From VBAS01 sp964508655 (GTDB lineage: Bacteria; Bacteroidota; Bacteroidia; Chitinophagales; Chitinophagaceae), in assembly GCA_964508655.1 (NCBI GenBank), contig CAZDUO010000003.1, positions 1-64,000 on the forward strand: 64,000 nt of DNA, given 5' to 3'. The notes beneath the pieces were generated by a model. That model saw only the letters and a program-made list of their open reading frames with translations, was not told the origin of the DNA and did no database searches. Below, piece by piece: positions 15,203-24,420 of the stretch (positions are counted from its first letter, which is position 1; each line of letters starts with the position of its first letter). The position numbers and the translations under genes were made by a program.

Positions 15203-16456
15203 TTAACTAAACCGCTCTGCAGCAAAAGGCCTTATATCCATGCTGGCCGGTTTATTATTCACTATTTCATCCACCAGTTTGCCTGTACCTGCACCCAGGC
15301 TCAGCCCCAGCATGGCATGGCCGGTGGCAACCGTAACGTTGGAATATTTTTTTATTCTGCCAATGTACGGCAACCCGTCGGCCGAGCAGGGCCGGTAACC
15401 ATACCATGTATTTTCTTTCGAAGGTAACGGCACATCAAATTGCGGGTAGTAGCGTTTCACCGCATCCAGTATGCCCTGCACCCGGTTCATCCTTGGCGGC
15501 GTTTTATGCGAAGTGATTTCCATGGTGCCGCCAAAGCGGATTTTGTTCCCGTTCATCGGTGTTATGGCCACCCGGCCTTCCACCAGTACGGCCGGGTAAT
15601 TCACTTTATATGGCGAATTTTCCAGCGTAACTGAATAACCACGACCCGGCATCAGCGGAATATTCAAATCCATCAGCCTTGCCGTCTGTCTTGCCCACGA
15701 ACCCGATGCCAGCACCACTTCATCCGCTTCAAAAATTTTTTCACCGCATATCACTTTCGCAATACGGCCGTTGTTTTTTTCAAAGCCCGTTACTTCCGCA
15801 TCAGGTACCAGTTGTACCTGGTTCTTCCGAAGCCAGTCAATCAGGTTTGCCATCAGCCTGTTCGGATAGCAATGCGCATCGCATTTAAACCACAAGGCGC
15901 CTTTTGCTTTTATGGTTGTTTGCGGTTCCAGCTGCTTCAGTTCACCGGGTGTCAGCATCACCGTATCTGTTAACCCTAATTCATGCGCCTTCTCGCAGGT
16001 ATGCTTTGCATGTTCAGCTCCTTCATGGGTCTGAAAAATTTCAAGCAGCCCTTTATGTTCATAGGCAAAATCAAAACCGGGAATCTTCAGCCAGCTTTCA
16101 TATTCCCGCTGGCTCAGCAAGGCAATGTCACGCAGCGGCACGGCCGATTCTTCCACATGTTGTTTCGTTGCCACCCGCATAAATTTCCATCCCCAGCTTA
16201 TCAGGTTCCAGTCGAGCCGCGGCTGCACATAAAAAGGACTTTTTGAATTCCACATCCACTTCAATCCTTTCAGTACAATGCCCGGTGTAGCCAGCGGAAC
16301 AAAATGACTTGGGCAGATATAGCCCGCATTGCCGTATGAGCAGTTGTCAGAAAAATCGGCTTTGTCAAGCACCATCACCTCCCAACCCGATTGTTTCAGA
16401 TAAAACGCAGAGCTCAGCCCGATGATTCCTCCGCCGATGATGATTGCTTTTGCCAT
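15203..16456 (-). CDS. FAD-dependent D-amino-acid dehydrogenase, probable cis-4-hydroxy-D-proline oxidoreductase
   Basis: The 417-residue product is a DadA/glycine-oxidase-type flavoenzyme. The FAD-binding motif is at residues 5-35 (IIGGGIIGLSSAFYLKQSGWEVMVLDKAD), the second nucleotide motif at about 245 (EVVLASGSWARQTARLM), and the C-terminal FAD contact is GYRPCSADGLPYIGR...NVTVATGHAMLGLSLGAGTGKLVDEIV. Family members oxidise D-amino acids. Because a 4-hydroxyproline epimerase, a DHDPS-type deaminase and a semialdehyde dehydrogenase are encoded in the same minus-strand run, I infer that it oxidises cis-4-hydroxy-D-proline to the pyrroline carboxylate. It lies downstream of the arabinofuranosidase genes. 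Confidence 0.88.
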   Translation of the reverse strand: MAKAIIIGGGIIGLSSAFYLKQSGWEVMVLDKADFSDNCSYGNAGYICPSHFVPLATPGIVLKGLKWMWNSKSPFYVQPRLDWNLISWGWKFMRVATKQHVEESAVPLRDIALLSQREYESWLKIPGFDFAYEHKGLLEIFQTHEGAEHAKHTCEKAHELGLTDTVMLTPGELKQLEPQTTIKAKGALWFKCDAHCYPNRLMANLIDWLRKNQVQLVPDAEVTGFEKNNGRIAKVICGEKIFEADEVVLASGSWARQTARLMDLNIPLMPGRGYSVTLENSPYKVNYPAVLVEGRVAITPMNGNKIRFGGTMEITSHKTPPRMNRVQGILDAVKRYYPQFDVPLPSKENTWYGYRPCSADGLPYIGRIKKYSNVTVATGHAMLGLSLGAGTGKLVDEIVNNKPASMDIRPFAAERFS

Positions 16457-16892
16457 GGATTTGTGGTAAATTTTTTTAGTTGGTCAGCTTAATTGCCACT
16501 ATTAAACTTTTGATGCGCCTGCGCTCCGAAACCTAAGTGAAGGTGGGACGCTTTGTAAAACCCGACATTTATCGTCGGTGTCCGTTCCGCTGCAACAATT
16601 CTATTCAGCATACTTGGAGCATGATTACGGTAATCAACTATTCTCTGATTCGAAAAATATTGAACCCCTTCGGGGTTCGTTTTCCTTCTTTGCCACCCCT
16701 CTCCGGGTTTCACCCGGAGCTATTAATCCCGATTATTATCGGGACGCCCCCTCCGGGGCGCTGCCTGCCTGCTCACATTAAACCTTCTATTCCCATTTTG
16801 TAAAAAAACTATACGCCAAACGACAAGCGCTGAACATTAACCATTGATTAGTGCAAGGGTTGTGCGTGGCGAACGTACCTTTTGTGAGGTGG
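16457..16892. other. Gene-free interval carrying a multi-hairpin repeat
   Basis: No gene is visible between the oxidoreductase and the GH146-like gene. The interval begins a repeated unit with CAACAATTCTATTCAGC near 16604 and contains the four-hairpin element described separately. The short frames across it are not protein-like. Confidence 0.6.
16600..16765 (+). repeat. Multi-hairpin dispersed element, copy 1
   Basis: Successive perfect hairpins are GAACCCC-TTC-GGGGTTC (16662-16678), CTCCGGGT-TTC-ACCCGGAG (16701-16719), TCCCGAT-TATT-ATCGGGA (16727-16744) and CGCCCC-CTCC-GGGGCG (16745-16760). It begins after CAACAATTCTATTCAGC. A second copy at 24050-24280 has the same order and orientation. 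Similar strings occur in many Bacteroidota genomes; some belong to REP-like elements. No transposase is nearby. Confidence 0.65.
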
Positions 16893-19271
16893 TTAAGGTT
16901 TAATAATCCTCACTCCAAACACTCTCCCGGCCGTCTTTCCGTAATTCGCTTCAATGCGCACCGTAACTTTTTCCTTGCCTTTCAGCAATTCATCCGGGAT
17001 TTTATACTCCACATCATAAAACGTCCCCGTTTTGCCGCCGTTCCATTCCACCATGGCAATCTTTACCCCTTCCACCAGAATATCAAACTTGCGGTCTTTA
17101 TCGTCGCCGATATATGTCAGTAAAAGATTGTTGGCCACAGCTGGGTTCACTTTCATCTCAAAAGAAAAATAATTATCCCTTCTTGCTTCCCTTCCCATTC
17201 TGCCGATGGCATCACTCACATAACTTCTTTCGCTTGCCTGCAGGTTATGGTCCCGTTCGGGCTGCATCTCGCCGATGCGGAAATAATCAATTGTCCTCGC
17301 TTCAATTTCCTGTTGTCGTTTCTTTTCCGCTTCATATTCCGCCTGGCGTGCCGCCCAGTCTGCCGGGGTGAAATAATCCCAGTACACACTGTAATACTGG
17401 TTATACACTTTATAAAATGGAATCAGCTTTACATCAAATGGTTTTCCCACACCCTGCATTTCAAACTCATGCGGCCGGGCCGCCGGTTTTATCCAGTCGC
17501 TTGCATTCTTATTATCGGTAAGCAAAACGGGAGTGCCAAACACCGGGTCGGGCATTTCTTTTCCCAGCAACCCAGCCAAAACAAGCGGCCCGTATTTAAA
17601 CGCAATACGGTTCGGATTATCCGGCATGGCTTCGGTATAAAGATGGATCGGAAACCTGATTTCCAGCTTATCCCCTTTCTTCATCGTCACCCGTAGCGGT
17701 ATATAGCCATCAATGCGGTCAAACTCAAAGTTGCCGTCGAAAGATTTTATGTTGAAGTTTTCTTTTCCATTCATAAAAAATCTTACCCGGCCGTGGCTCC
17801 AGGAAGGTTTGCGGATGAGCAGCGTCATGGTACGGCTTACATCCCCCTCGTAAATCAGGTTAGTGGAATTGCTTTCCGGAAAATTTGTTTCCTGCCGGAA
17901 AACAATTCCCTGCTGCTTCCAACTGACAACTGAAGGAATAAACAGGTTGATAAATAGTTCACCATGTTCGCCATGACTGTAAATCTGCTCCGCATACTTG
18001 GAATGATTTTCCAAGCCGCTGCCCACGCAGCAGGTAAAACTGCTGAACGGCCGGCTGAATTCTTTTTTTGTGCCCATGCGCAGCGGCACAAAATAGGTCA
18101 TCATGCCATCTTCCGGGTTTTGCGAAGCAAGTATATGATTGTACAAAGCCCGTTCATAATAATCCATCAGCTCACCGGATGGCTGCCATGCAAACAAATG
18201 TCTTGTCAGCTTCAGCATATTGTAGGTGTTGCAGGTCTCGCAGGTATTATCGCTCAGCCGTTCACTGAGCGAATCTCTTGCCCCGCAGTATTCATAGTTA
18301 CTGTTGCCGCCGATAACATAACTGTGATGATGCACCATGCTCTCCCAGAAAAAAGCAGCTATGGTCTTATCTCTTTCGTTCCCGGTCAGTTCATATAGCC
18401 GTGCGCTGCCGATGGCCTTGGGCACATTGGTGTTGCTGTGTTTGCCGGGCAACGGGTCAATGCGTTTAGCCAGCTGACCCATTACAAACTCGTCATAAAA
18501 TTTATACGAAAGGTCAAAATATTTTTTATTGCCTGTAAATGAATAAATATTGGCCAGCACCTCATTCATACCGCCCCATTCGCAGTTCAGCATTTTTAAT
18601 CTTGCCGAATCATCAAGGTGATTGATGGTGTTGTAAGTCCAGTCGGCCATTTTTACTGCCACATCCAGCGCTTTTTTGTTTTCACAATACAAATACGCAT
18701 CGCAAAGGCCGGCCATTACCTTATGCACCGTATACCAGGGGCTCCACCCGCCGTTCAAATCGAAGCCTGAAGATTTGATTTCCCCTCTTGCCACTTTGTC
18801 AAAAATTGAATCTTCATTTGGAATAGCACCGATATAACCGGTCTTTCTTACCTGCTGGCAGCGTTCCAACTCATCCACAATGTAGGCAACCCGTTTTTTG
18901 AATTCCTCATTTCCTGTTGACACATACATCATGGAAGCGGCCGACAGGTAATGACCCAGCGTGTGACCGGACAAGCCTTCACTCTCCCATCCGCGGTAAA
19001 CAGAATCTTTGGTTGGCAATCCGGCATGTTTATGAAAACGGTGAAGCAACCGGTCGGGTTTTATTGAAAGCAGGTAAGCGCTGTCCATCTTCATCGCATG
19101 ACTGAAAGGGCTCCTGAGCAGCTTCACATCGTTCAGGTTAAACGAGTAGGCTTTGACAGGCGCCACAGGGTTTACTTTTAACCTTGTATCATTTTTCTCC
19201 GGCACATAGGATTGACAAAAGGCCGCCGCAATTAAGAAATAAAAACCATGTATTAAAACAATTCTCTTCAT
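16893..19271 (-). CDS. Beta-L-arabinofuranosidase, GH146-like (GH127 clan)
   Basis: The 792-residue secreted protein (signal peptide 1-19, ending AAFCQ) has the catalytic domain of the beta-L-arabinofuranosidase clan. The zinc-thiolate site is visible as Glu345 and Cys347 (NTCETCNTYNML) and the Cys414-Cys415 pair (SFTCCVGSGLENHSKY). The length and the C-terminal extension (residues 600-792) fit GH146, known from arabinan and rhamnogalacturonan utilisation, better than the shorter GH127 HypBA1 type. It should release terminal beta-L-arabinofuranose in the periplasm or outside. It is the last of four closely spaced genes GH51-GH127-galM-GH146 (gaps -4, 28 and 43 bp). Confidence 0.88.
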   Translation of the reverse strand: MKRIVLIHGFYFLIAAAFCQSYVPEKNDTRLKVNPVAPVKAYSFNLNDVKLLRSPFSHAMKMDSAYLLSIKPDRLLHRFHKHAGLPTKDSVYRGWESEGLSGHTLGHYLSAASMMYVSTGNEEFKKRVAYIVDELERCQQVRKTGYIGAIPNEDSIFDKVARGEIKSSGFDLNGGWSPWYTVHKVMAGLCDAYLYCENKKALDVAVKMADWTYNTINHLDDSARLKMLNCEWGGMNEVLANIYSFTGNKKYFDLSYKFYDEFVMGQLAKRIDPLPGKHSNTNVPKAIGSARLYELTGNERDKTIAAFFWESMVHHHSYVIGGNSNYEYCGARDSLSERLSDNTCETCNTYNMLKLTRHLFAWQPSGELMDYYERALYNHILASQNPEDGMMTYFVPLRMGTKKEFSRPFSSFTCCVGSGLENHSKYAEQIYSHGEHGELFINLFIPSVVSWKQQGIVFRQETNFPESNSTNLIYEGDVSRTMTLLIRKPSWSHGRVRFFMNGKENFNIKSFDGNFEFDRIDGYIPLRVTMKKGDKLEIRFPIHLYTEAMPDNPNRIAFKYGPLVLAGLLGKEMPDPVFGTPVLLTDNKNASDWIKPAARPHEFEMQGVGKPFDVKLIPFYKVYNQYYSVYWDYFTPADWAARQAEYEAEKKRQQEIEARTIDYFRIGEMQPERDHNLQASERSYVSDAIGRMGREARRDNYFSFEMKVNPAVANNLLLTYIGDDKDRKFDILVEGVKIAMVEWNGGKTGTFYDVEYKIPDELLKGKEKVTVRIEANYGKTAGRVFGVRIIKP

Positions 19272-19314
19272 GCCTTATGTTTTATAAAAAAGAAGGAATG
19301 AAACACATCACTCA

Positions 19315-20466
19315 TCATTTTACTGAAAATTTATAGATCGTTGTATGGTTATAAGTTTCTCCCGGTTTCAAAATTGTATTCGGAAACGAAGGCTGGTTCG
19401 GCGAATCAGGAAAATGCTGCGTTTCCAGGCAAAGCCCGGCATGCTTTATATACTTCACCCCTCCTTTTGTATTTTTCAAACTGCCATCCAGGAAATTTCC
19501 GCTGTAAAACTGGATACCCGGCTGCGAAGTGAACACTTCCATCAATCGTCCGCTGGCTGCATGATACAAGGAGCCGATGAGTTCCGTGCCATGGCCGCTG
19601 CGTGTCAATACCCAGTTATGATCGTATCCACCGCTGACCTGTGCAATGTCATTCCCTATTTTTTTTGATGTGTTGAAGTCCATCGGCGTTCCTTTCACAT
19701 CTTCAATCTTACCCGTTGGAATCAATTTGTCATTTACCGGAGTATACTTATCCGCCTTAAGCATCAGCCCATGTTCAAGAATAGTGGAGTCGGTTCCGGC
19801 AGAAAGATTGAAGTAACAATGATTAGTAAGATTAACCGGTGTGGGTTTATCGGTAGTGGCGATATAATCTATTTTCAGTTCGTTTGTGGGAAGCAAAGTG
19901 TAGGCAACCGTAATTTCCATATTGCCCGGATAACCTTCTTCGCCATCGCTGCTGTGATACTGAAATCCGAGTGTGCTGTGTTCGTCATTAATTTCTTTTC
20001 CTTTCAATGTCCAGGTTACTTTATCAAAACCTTTCAGCCCTCCGTGCAAAGAATTACCATTGTTGTTTGCAGCCAGTTTATATTCTTTTCCTTCCAGCGT
20101 AAACCGGGCATTGGCTATCCGGTTGGCATAGCGGCCTACGATACAGCCGAAATAAGGATTGGCGGCTTGCAGGTAACCGCTGAGTGAATCAAATCCCAGC
20201 ACCACATCGCCCATCTGGCCGCTTTTGTCTGGAACCATAACATGGGTGACCGCGGCTCCGTAATTAATAATTTTTACTACCATACCACTTGTGTTGGTCA
20301 GTGTGTATTCAAAAACAGAATCGGCGCCAATCATGCCGTAAAATTTTTGTTCAAATCCGGCTTTCATTTCTTTTGTCCCATGGGTTTTTGTCTCTTCTTT
20401 TTTGGAAACCTCATTGCAACTGAAGACCAGGGAGGCAATTGTTATAACAATTAAAGCTTTTCTCAT
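19315..20466 (-). CDS. galM: Aldose 1-epimerase, lipoprotein
   Basis: GalM-type enzymes interconvert alpha and beta anomers of free sugars. The 383-residue product has a lipoprotein signal (MRKALIVITIASLVFSC, lipid Cys17), so it acts in the periplasm. Family motifs are GCIVGRYANRIANARFTLEGKEYKLAANNNGNSLHGGLKGFDKVTW, the catalytic His region PVNLTNHCYFNLS, YDHNWVL and the catalytic Glu in HAGLCLETQHFPDSPNQPSFPNTILKPGETY. Placed between two arabinofuranosidases, it probably mutarotates the released L-arabinose before uptake. Confidence 0.93.
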   Translation of the reverse strand: MRKALIVITIASLVFSCNEVSKKEETKTHGTKEMKAGFEQKFYGMIGADSVFEYTLTNTSGMVVKIINYGAAVTHVMVPDKSGQMGDVVLGFDSLSGYLQAANPYFGCIVGRYANRIANARFTLEGKEYKLAANNNGNSLHGGLKGFDKVTWTLKGKEINDEHSTLGFQYHSSDGEEGYPGNMEITVAYTLLPTNELKIDYIATTDKPTPVNLTNHCYFNLSAGTDSTILEHGLMLKADKYTPVNDKLIPTGKIEDVKGTPMDFNTSKKIGNDIAQVSGGYDHNWVLTRSGHGTELIGSLYHAASGRLMEVFTSQPGIQFYSGNFLDGSLKNTKGGVKYIKHAGLCLETQHFPDSPNQPSFPNTILKPGETYNHTTIYKFSVK

Positions 20467-20494
20467 TTTTTTACTTCTGATTTTTTACTTTGAG

Positions 20495-22459
20495 TTAATA
20501 GTTCAGTTTTACATCCGTAATTTTTGTCGGCAGCCATACCTGCATTTCATTCCGGCCGCGGTTGGCCCAGGCGTAATAAGGTATGGCAATGATTTTTTTC
20601 TTTTCTGTTTTTAATGATAATCCATCTTCATCAACTGTTACAACCGGCACTTCGGCTGTCAAAGCTTTTACCGGTTCATCCAATACTTTATAATCTATCG
20701 TTTCAAATCTTGTGTTTTCAGGTATGATAATATTCCATGCTTTGCCATTATTGTCGGCGCCTTCAATGCAATAGACTATTGGGCCTCGTTGTATCGCAAT
20801 TCGATTTTTATTCTGTTTCAAAGAATCCTTTGCAAAGATTGATTTAGTTTCCATAGAATAATTGACTTCAACAACATCCCCCTGCCTCCACTCTCTTTCA
20901 ATTGATAAATACCCATTTTGATGTATCACAACCACTGGCGTTCCGTTTACGACTATACCAGGTGTTAAAAAGTCCGTTTGATCTATGCTTTTATATAAGT
21001 TACCGGGTACAGAACCATAACTATACCATCCTGGTATTCGTAAACTCAACCTGAATTTAGATTTCTTTGCAGGATCAATCATCAGTTTCACCTTCCCCTC
21101 CCACGGATAATTCGTTTCCATCTTTACATTTACATTTCCGTTCTTCAGCGGAATGGTTGTGTTACTTCCCACAAACAGATTCACATAAATCGCTTCATCG
21201 CTTTTTGCATAAATATAATTCCCAAGTGAAGCCACCAGCCTGGCAATGTTTGCCGGGCAACAGGCCGTGCCAAACCATTCCCTTCGGTAATGTTGCCCGC
21301 GGCTCGCCAAAGGATTACCGTAAAAGAACCGATCGCCGCTTAGGCTCAGGCCATCCAGCGCACCGTTATACAAACTTCTTTCAAGCACATCAATATATTC
21401 AGCGCTTCCGGTAAGTGCATTCATGCGCTGGTTCCAAAACACCATTCCCACGCTGGCGCAGGTTTCGCAGTAAGCCTGCTCGTTTGGCAAATCATAATCC
21501 ACGGTAAAACCTTCGTTGCTACCCGCCGATCCAATGCCGCCGGTGATATACATGTTGCGGTACACCACATCTTCCCACACGGTACGCATGGCTTTCATGT
21601 AATCTGCATCGCCGGTTTGTGCCGCCACATCCGCCGCGCCGGTGTACATGTACATGGCCCTCACTGCATGACCGGTGATTTGTGTTTGTTCTTTCACCGG
21701 CAATACATCCTGTGCATAAGCAGTATCTTTCCAATCGGTCCATGTATAACCTATCGCCAGTTTCTTACCTCTTTCACTCAATAACCAATCCGCCAGTTCC
21801 AGGTATTTTTCATTCTTTGTCACCTTGTACAATTTCACCAGCGCCAGTTCCAGTTCCTGGTGACCGGTGACCCAATGCCGCTTGCCCGGGCCAAATAATG
21901 CATCGAAATGATCAGCCCATTTGATACACACATCAAGAAGCTTCCTCTTGCCGGTTGCATTGAAATAAGCCACACCGGCTTCAATCATGTGGCCTGCATT
22001 GTAATCTTCGTGCATGCTCATATCAGTATAGCGATCCTGTAATCCTTTCAACGTGTACCATGTATTCAGGTAGCCGTCCGGCTGCTGCGCCGACGCAATT
22101 TTATCAATCCATTCATCGCATTTCTTTTCCATATCCTGGTTTGGATGTGTTTTCAAAGAATAGGCCATAGCTTCCAGCGCCTTGAACACATCGCTGTCGT
22201 CATAAAAAATTCCTTCGTGCTGCTCACCTTTATTTCTTGCAACCTTTTCAAAATTTTTTATACGTGCTGTGGCCACCTCTGTCTGGTAAATACAGGCCGC
22301 CAGCGTTGTCGTCGCCACTTTATCAATCTTCGGCTTCCAGAATTCGTCGGTAATAGTTACCTGCGAAAAATTGACGGGTTCAATTTTTTGCAGGCCGGTT
22401 TGTGAAAAGCTGTCGCAATAAATAAAACTGGCAGCTATCACAAATTTTATAATCTTCAT
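20495..22459 (-). CDS. Beta-L-arabinofuranosidase, GH127
   Basis: The 654-residue product has a signal peptide (MKIIKFVIAASFIYCDSFSQ) and the complete GH127 fold of the HypBA1 type. The four residues that form the zinc-thiolate site in HypBA1 are present: Glu332 and Cys334 (AYCETCASVG) and Cys400-Cys401 (TACCPANIARL). HypBA1-type enzymes release L-arabinose from the beta-L-arabinofuranosides attached to hydroxyproline in plant extensins. The start codon overlaps the stop of the GH51 gene (ATGA), so the two are translationally coupled. The hydroxyproline catabolic genes in the same run make this specificity plausible; it is inferred, not shown. Confidence 0.93.
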   Translation of the reverse strand: MKIIKFVIAASFIYCDSFSQTGLQKIEPVNFSQVTITDEFWKPKIDKVATTTLAACIYQTEVATARIKNFEKVARNKGEQHEGIFYDDSDVFKALEAMAYSLKTHPNQDMEKKCDEWIDKIASAQQPDGYLNTWYTLKGLQDRYTDMSMHEDYNAGHMIEAGVAYFNATGKRKLLDVCIKWADHFDALFGPGKRHWVTGHQELELALVKLYKVTKNEKYLELADWLLSERGKKLAIGYTWTDWKDTAYAQDVLPVKEQTQITGHAVRAMYMYTGAADVAAQTGDADYMKAMRTVWEDVVYRNMYITGGIGSAGSNEGFTVDYDLPNEQAYCETCASVGMVFWNQRMNALTGSAEYIDVLERSLYNGALDGLSLSGDRFFYGNPLASRGQHYRREWFGTACCPANIARLVASLGNYIYAKSDEAIYVNLFVGSNTTIPLKNGNVNVKMETNYPWEGKVKLMIDPAKKSKFRLSLRIPGWYSYGSVPGNLYKSIDQTDFLTPGIVVNGTPVVVIHQNGYLSIEREWRQGDVVEVNYSMETKSIFAKDSLKQNKNRIAIQRGPIVYCIEGADNNGKAWNIIIPENTRFETIDYKVLDEPVKALTAEVPVVTVDEDGLSLKTEKKKIIAIPYYAWANRGRNEMQVWLPTKITDVKLNY

Positions 22460-23982
22460 TTTCTATTTTTTATTTTGACTATTATTTGCGTAAATGAATG
22501 GGCCGGAAAAGAATAAACAAAACTGTTTCCTTTCACACTTACCTGCTTCATCACCGTTTTCACTTTTTGTTCATTCACTGTATTCTCATCATATATATTT
22601 TTAGAATTTACTTCAGCCACTTCGGCTTTATCAGCCAGGTTTCCAAACTGGTTCAGGATGGTTGTCTCTACCGCTTTGTCCTCGCTCCGGTTCACCACGT
22701 TTATCACCAGCTCTTCTTTCACTTCGTTGTAAGCGGTTGACACATCGAGGTAAGGAATATTTTTTTGCTCCCCCACATCATAGGTATCACCATCCACAAA
22801 TGCCGAGACAGACTGACCAAAACAATTTGTACCAAATAATTGCAGCGGGTAATAAATTGTCTGCATCCAGAGTTTATCGTTTGTCACCATCATCGGGGCA
22901 ATCACATTCACCAACTGTGCCATGTTTGCCATTTTTACAATATGGGCATTGCGTACAAAACAATTCAGAAACTGCGCCACTACCAGTGCATCCTGCAGGT
23001 TATAATGTTCTTCCAGTCCCTGCTCCGTCCATGCACGATACCACACATTGTACTCATCAAAAGCAATATAGATGGGGCGGCTCAGCCGGTAGCGGCTTCT
23101 TACCTCGTTTATCAATCCTTCGGTGATCTTTATTATTTTTTCGGTAAACAAAGTAGCCGTCATAAATTTCCGGTGATTCGAATCAGAATTATTTACATAC
23201 TGATGAACAGAGATGTAATCAATATGATTTCTTAATTGAGTCAACACTGTTCTGTTCCAGTTCATCCAGTCGGCGCCGTAGTTGCTGCTGCCCGAAGCAA
23301 TCAGTTTGATGCTGGCGTCGCTCCACTTCATCAGCTTGGCAGCTTCCAGCGCATACTTGCTGTAGTCTTCAGCATTCTTGTGTCCCATCTGCCAGGGACC
23401 GTCCATCTCGTTGCCCAAACCCCAGTATTTAATGTTGTACGGTTCCGGATGACCATTCTTTGCCCGCAAATCAGAATAATAAAGACCCGCCGGCGCATTA
23501 CAATATTCCACCCAGTTTCTTGCTTCTTCAATCGTCCCGGTTCCCAGGTTCACACAGATATAGGGAGCCGCTTTTGTTTTAGTAATGAATTTCATGAATT
23601 CGTCAGTGCCCACCTCATTTGTTTCGGTAGCGCCCCATGCAAGGTCTTTACGCTTCGGCCGGCTGGCCTTCGGGCCGATACCATCTTCCCAATGATAACC
23701 AGAAACAAAATTGCCGCCGGGATAACGAATGATGCTGACGCCAAGGTCATTGGTGGCCCTGATCACATCTTTTCTGAAACCATCGGCATCCGACTGTGAA
23801 GATTTAGGATCGTAAATGCCGCCATAGATGCAGCGGCCAAGATGCTCGGCAAAATTTCCATAAAGCAGGGTATCAATGCCGCCAATCTTTCTTTCAATAT
23901 CAATTTTGATTTTCGCTTTCAGTGTCTGCGACTGAGCCGTGACGGCGGTGAACAGCAAAACAAGAATCGTGATTCGTTTCAT
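22456..23982 (-). CDS. Alpha-L-arabinofuranosidase, GH51
   Basis: From ATG 23982 (MKRITILVLLFTAVTAQSQ, signal peptide) the product has 508 residues; the frame is open 20 codons further upstream, but that part is Lys/Asn-rich and unlikely. GH51 features are clear: AEHLGRCIYGGIYDP near the start, IRYPGGNFVSGYHWEDGIGP, the acid/base Glu192 in WGLGNEMDGPW and the nucleophile Glu310 in IAFDEYNVWY, with the C-terminal beta domain. It releases alpha-linked L-arabinofuranose. It is the first gene of the tight GH51-GH127-galM-GH146 set, after a 438-bp gene-free interval. Confidence 0.95.
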   Translation of the reverse strand: MKRITILVLLFTAVTAQSQTLKAKIKIDIERKIGGIDTLLYGNFAEHLGRCIYGGIYDPKSSQSDADGFRKDVIRATNDLGVSIIRYPGGNFVSGYHWEDGIGPKASRPKRKDLAWGATETNEVGTDEFMKFITKTKAAPYICVNLGTGTIEEARNWVEYCNAPAGLYYSDLRAKNGHPEPYNIKYWGLGNEMDGPWQMGHKNAEDYSKYALEAAKLMKWSDASIKLIASGSSNYGADWMNWNRTVLTQLRNHIDYISVHQYVNNSDSNHRKFMTATLFTEKIIKITEGLINEVRSRYRLSRPIYIAFDEYNVWYRAWTEQGLEEHYNLQDALVVAQFLNCFVRNAHIVKMANMAQLVNVIAPMMVTNDKLWMQTIYYPLQLFGTNCFGQSVSAFVDGDTYDVGEQKNIPYLDVSTAYNEVKEELVINVVNRSEDKAVETTILNQFGNLADKAEVAEVNSKNIYDENTVNEQKVKTVMKQVSVKGNSFVYSFPAHSFTQIIVKIKNRK

Positions 23983-24420
23983 CCTGAGGTTTTTTATTTT
24001 GTTACCAGCTTTTGAATTTCTATTAAGTTTCTGTTGTGTCACTCACTTATACTGCAACAATTCTATTCAACATTTAATAGGAACGACGAAAATCTTATTA
24101 AACTGATTAATGCAAACAGAATCCGCGAAACTATCATTTCACCTATACTTTCATCACTTCGAATCCTGCTTGTATGTAAAAAATTGTTTCACCCCTTCGG
24201 GGTTCCTATCCACAAGAATCATGTTATATTACCCCGGGTTATCACCCGGGGCTATTATTTTTGCGCCCCTTCGGGGCTTCATAGTATCACTTATCATCTT
24301 TAACATTCAAAATCCTTTAGTCTATCAATCATTTCGGGCTACTTCAATCTCTTCAACAAGCATGGCCTGTGTGCCCGACTATCCTCCTCCGCCTTAGCTG
24401 GAGGGCTTTACGGGACCCGC
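23983..24420. other. Gene-free interval before the arabinofuranosidase genes
   Basis: This probably holds the promoter of the GH51-GH127-galM-GH146 unit (minus strand), but I see no exact TANNTTTG box. It carries the second multi-hairpin element and, near 24390-24412, another small inverted repeat (CCTCC...GGAGG). No gene is visible. Confidence 0.5.
24050..24280 (+). repeat. Multi-hairpin dispersed element, copy 2
   Basis: It starts with CAACAATTCTATTCAAC as in copy 1 and contains ACCCC-TTC-GGGGT (24191-24203), CCCCGGGT-TATC-ACCCGGGG (24232-24251) and GCCCC-TTC-GGGGC (24265-24277). Order, orientation and spacer text (GCTATTA after the second hairpin) match copy 1 at 16600-16765. Compensatory changes between copies keep the stems paired, which suggests structural selection. 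Confidence 0.65.
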
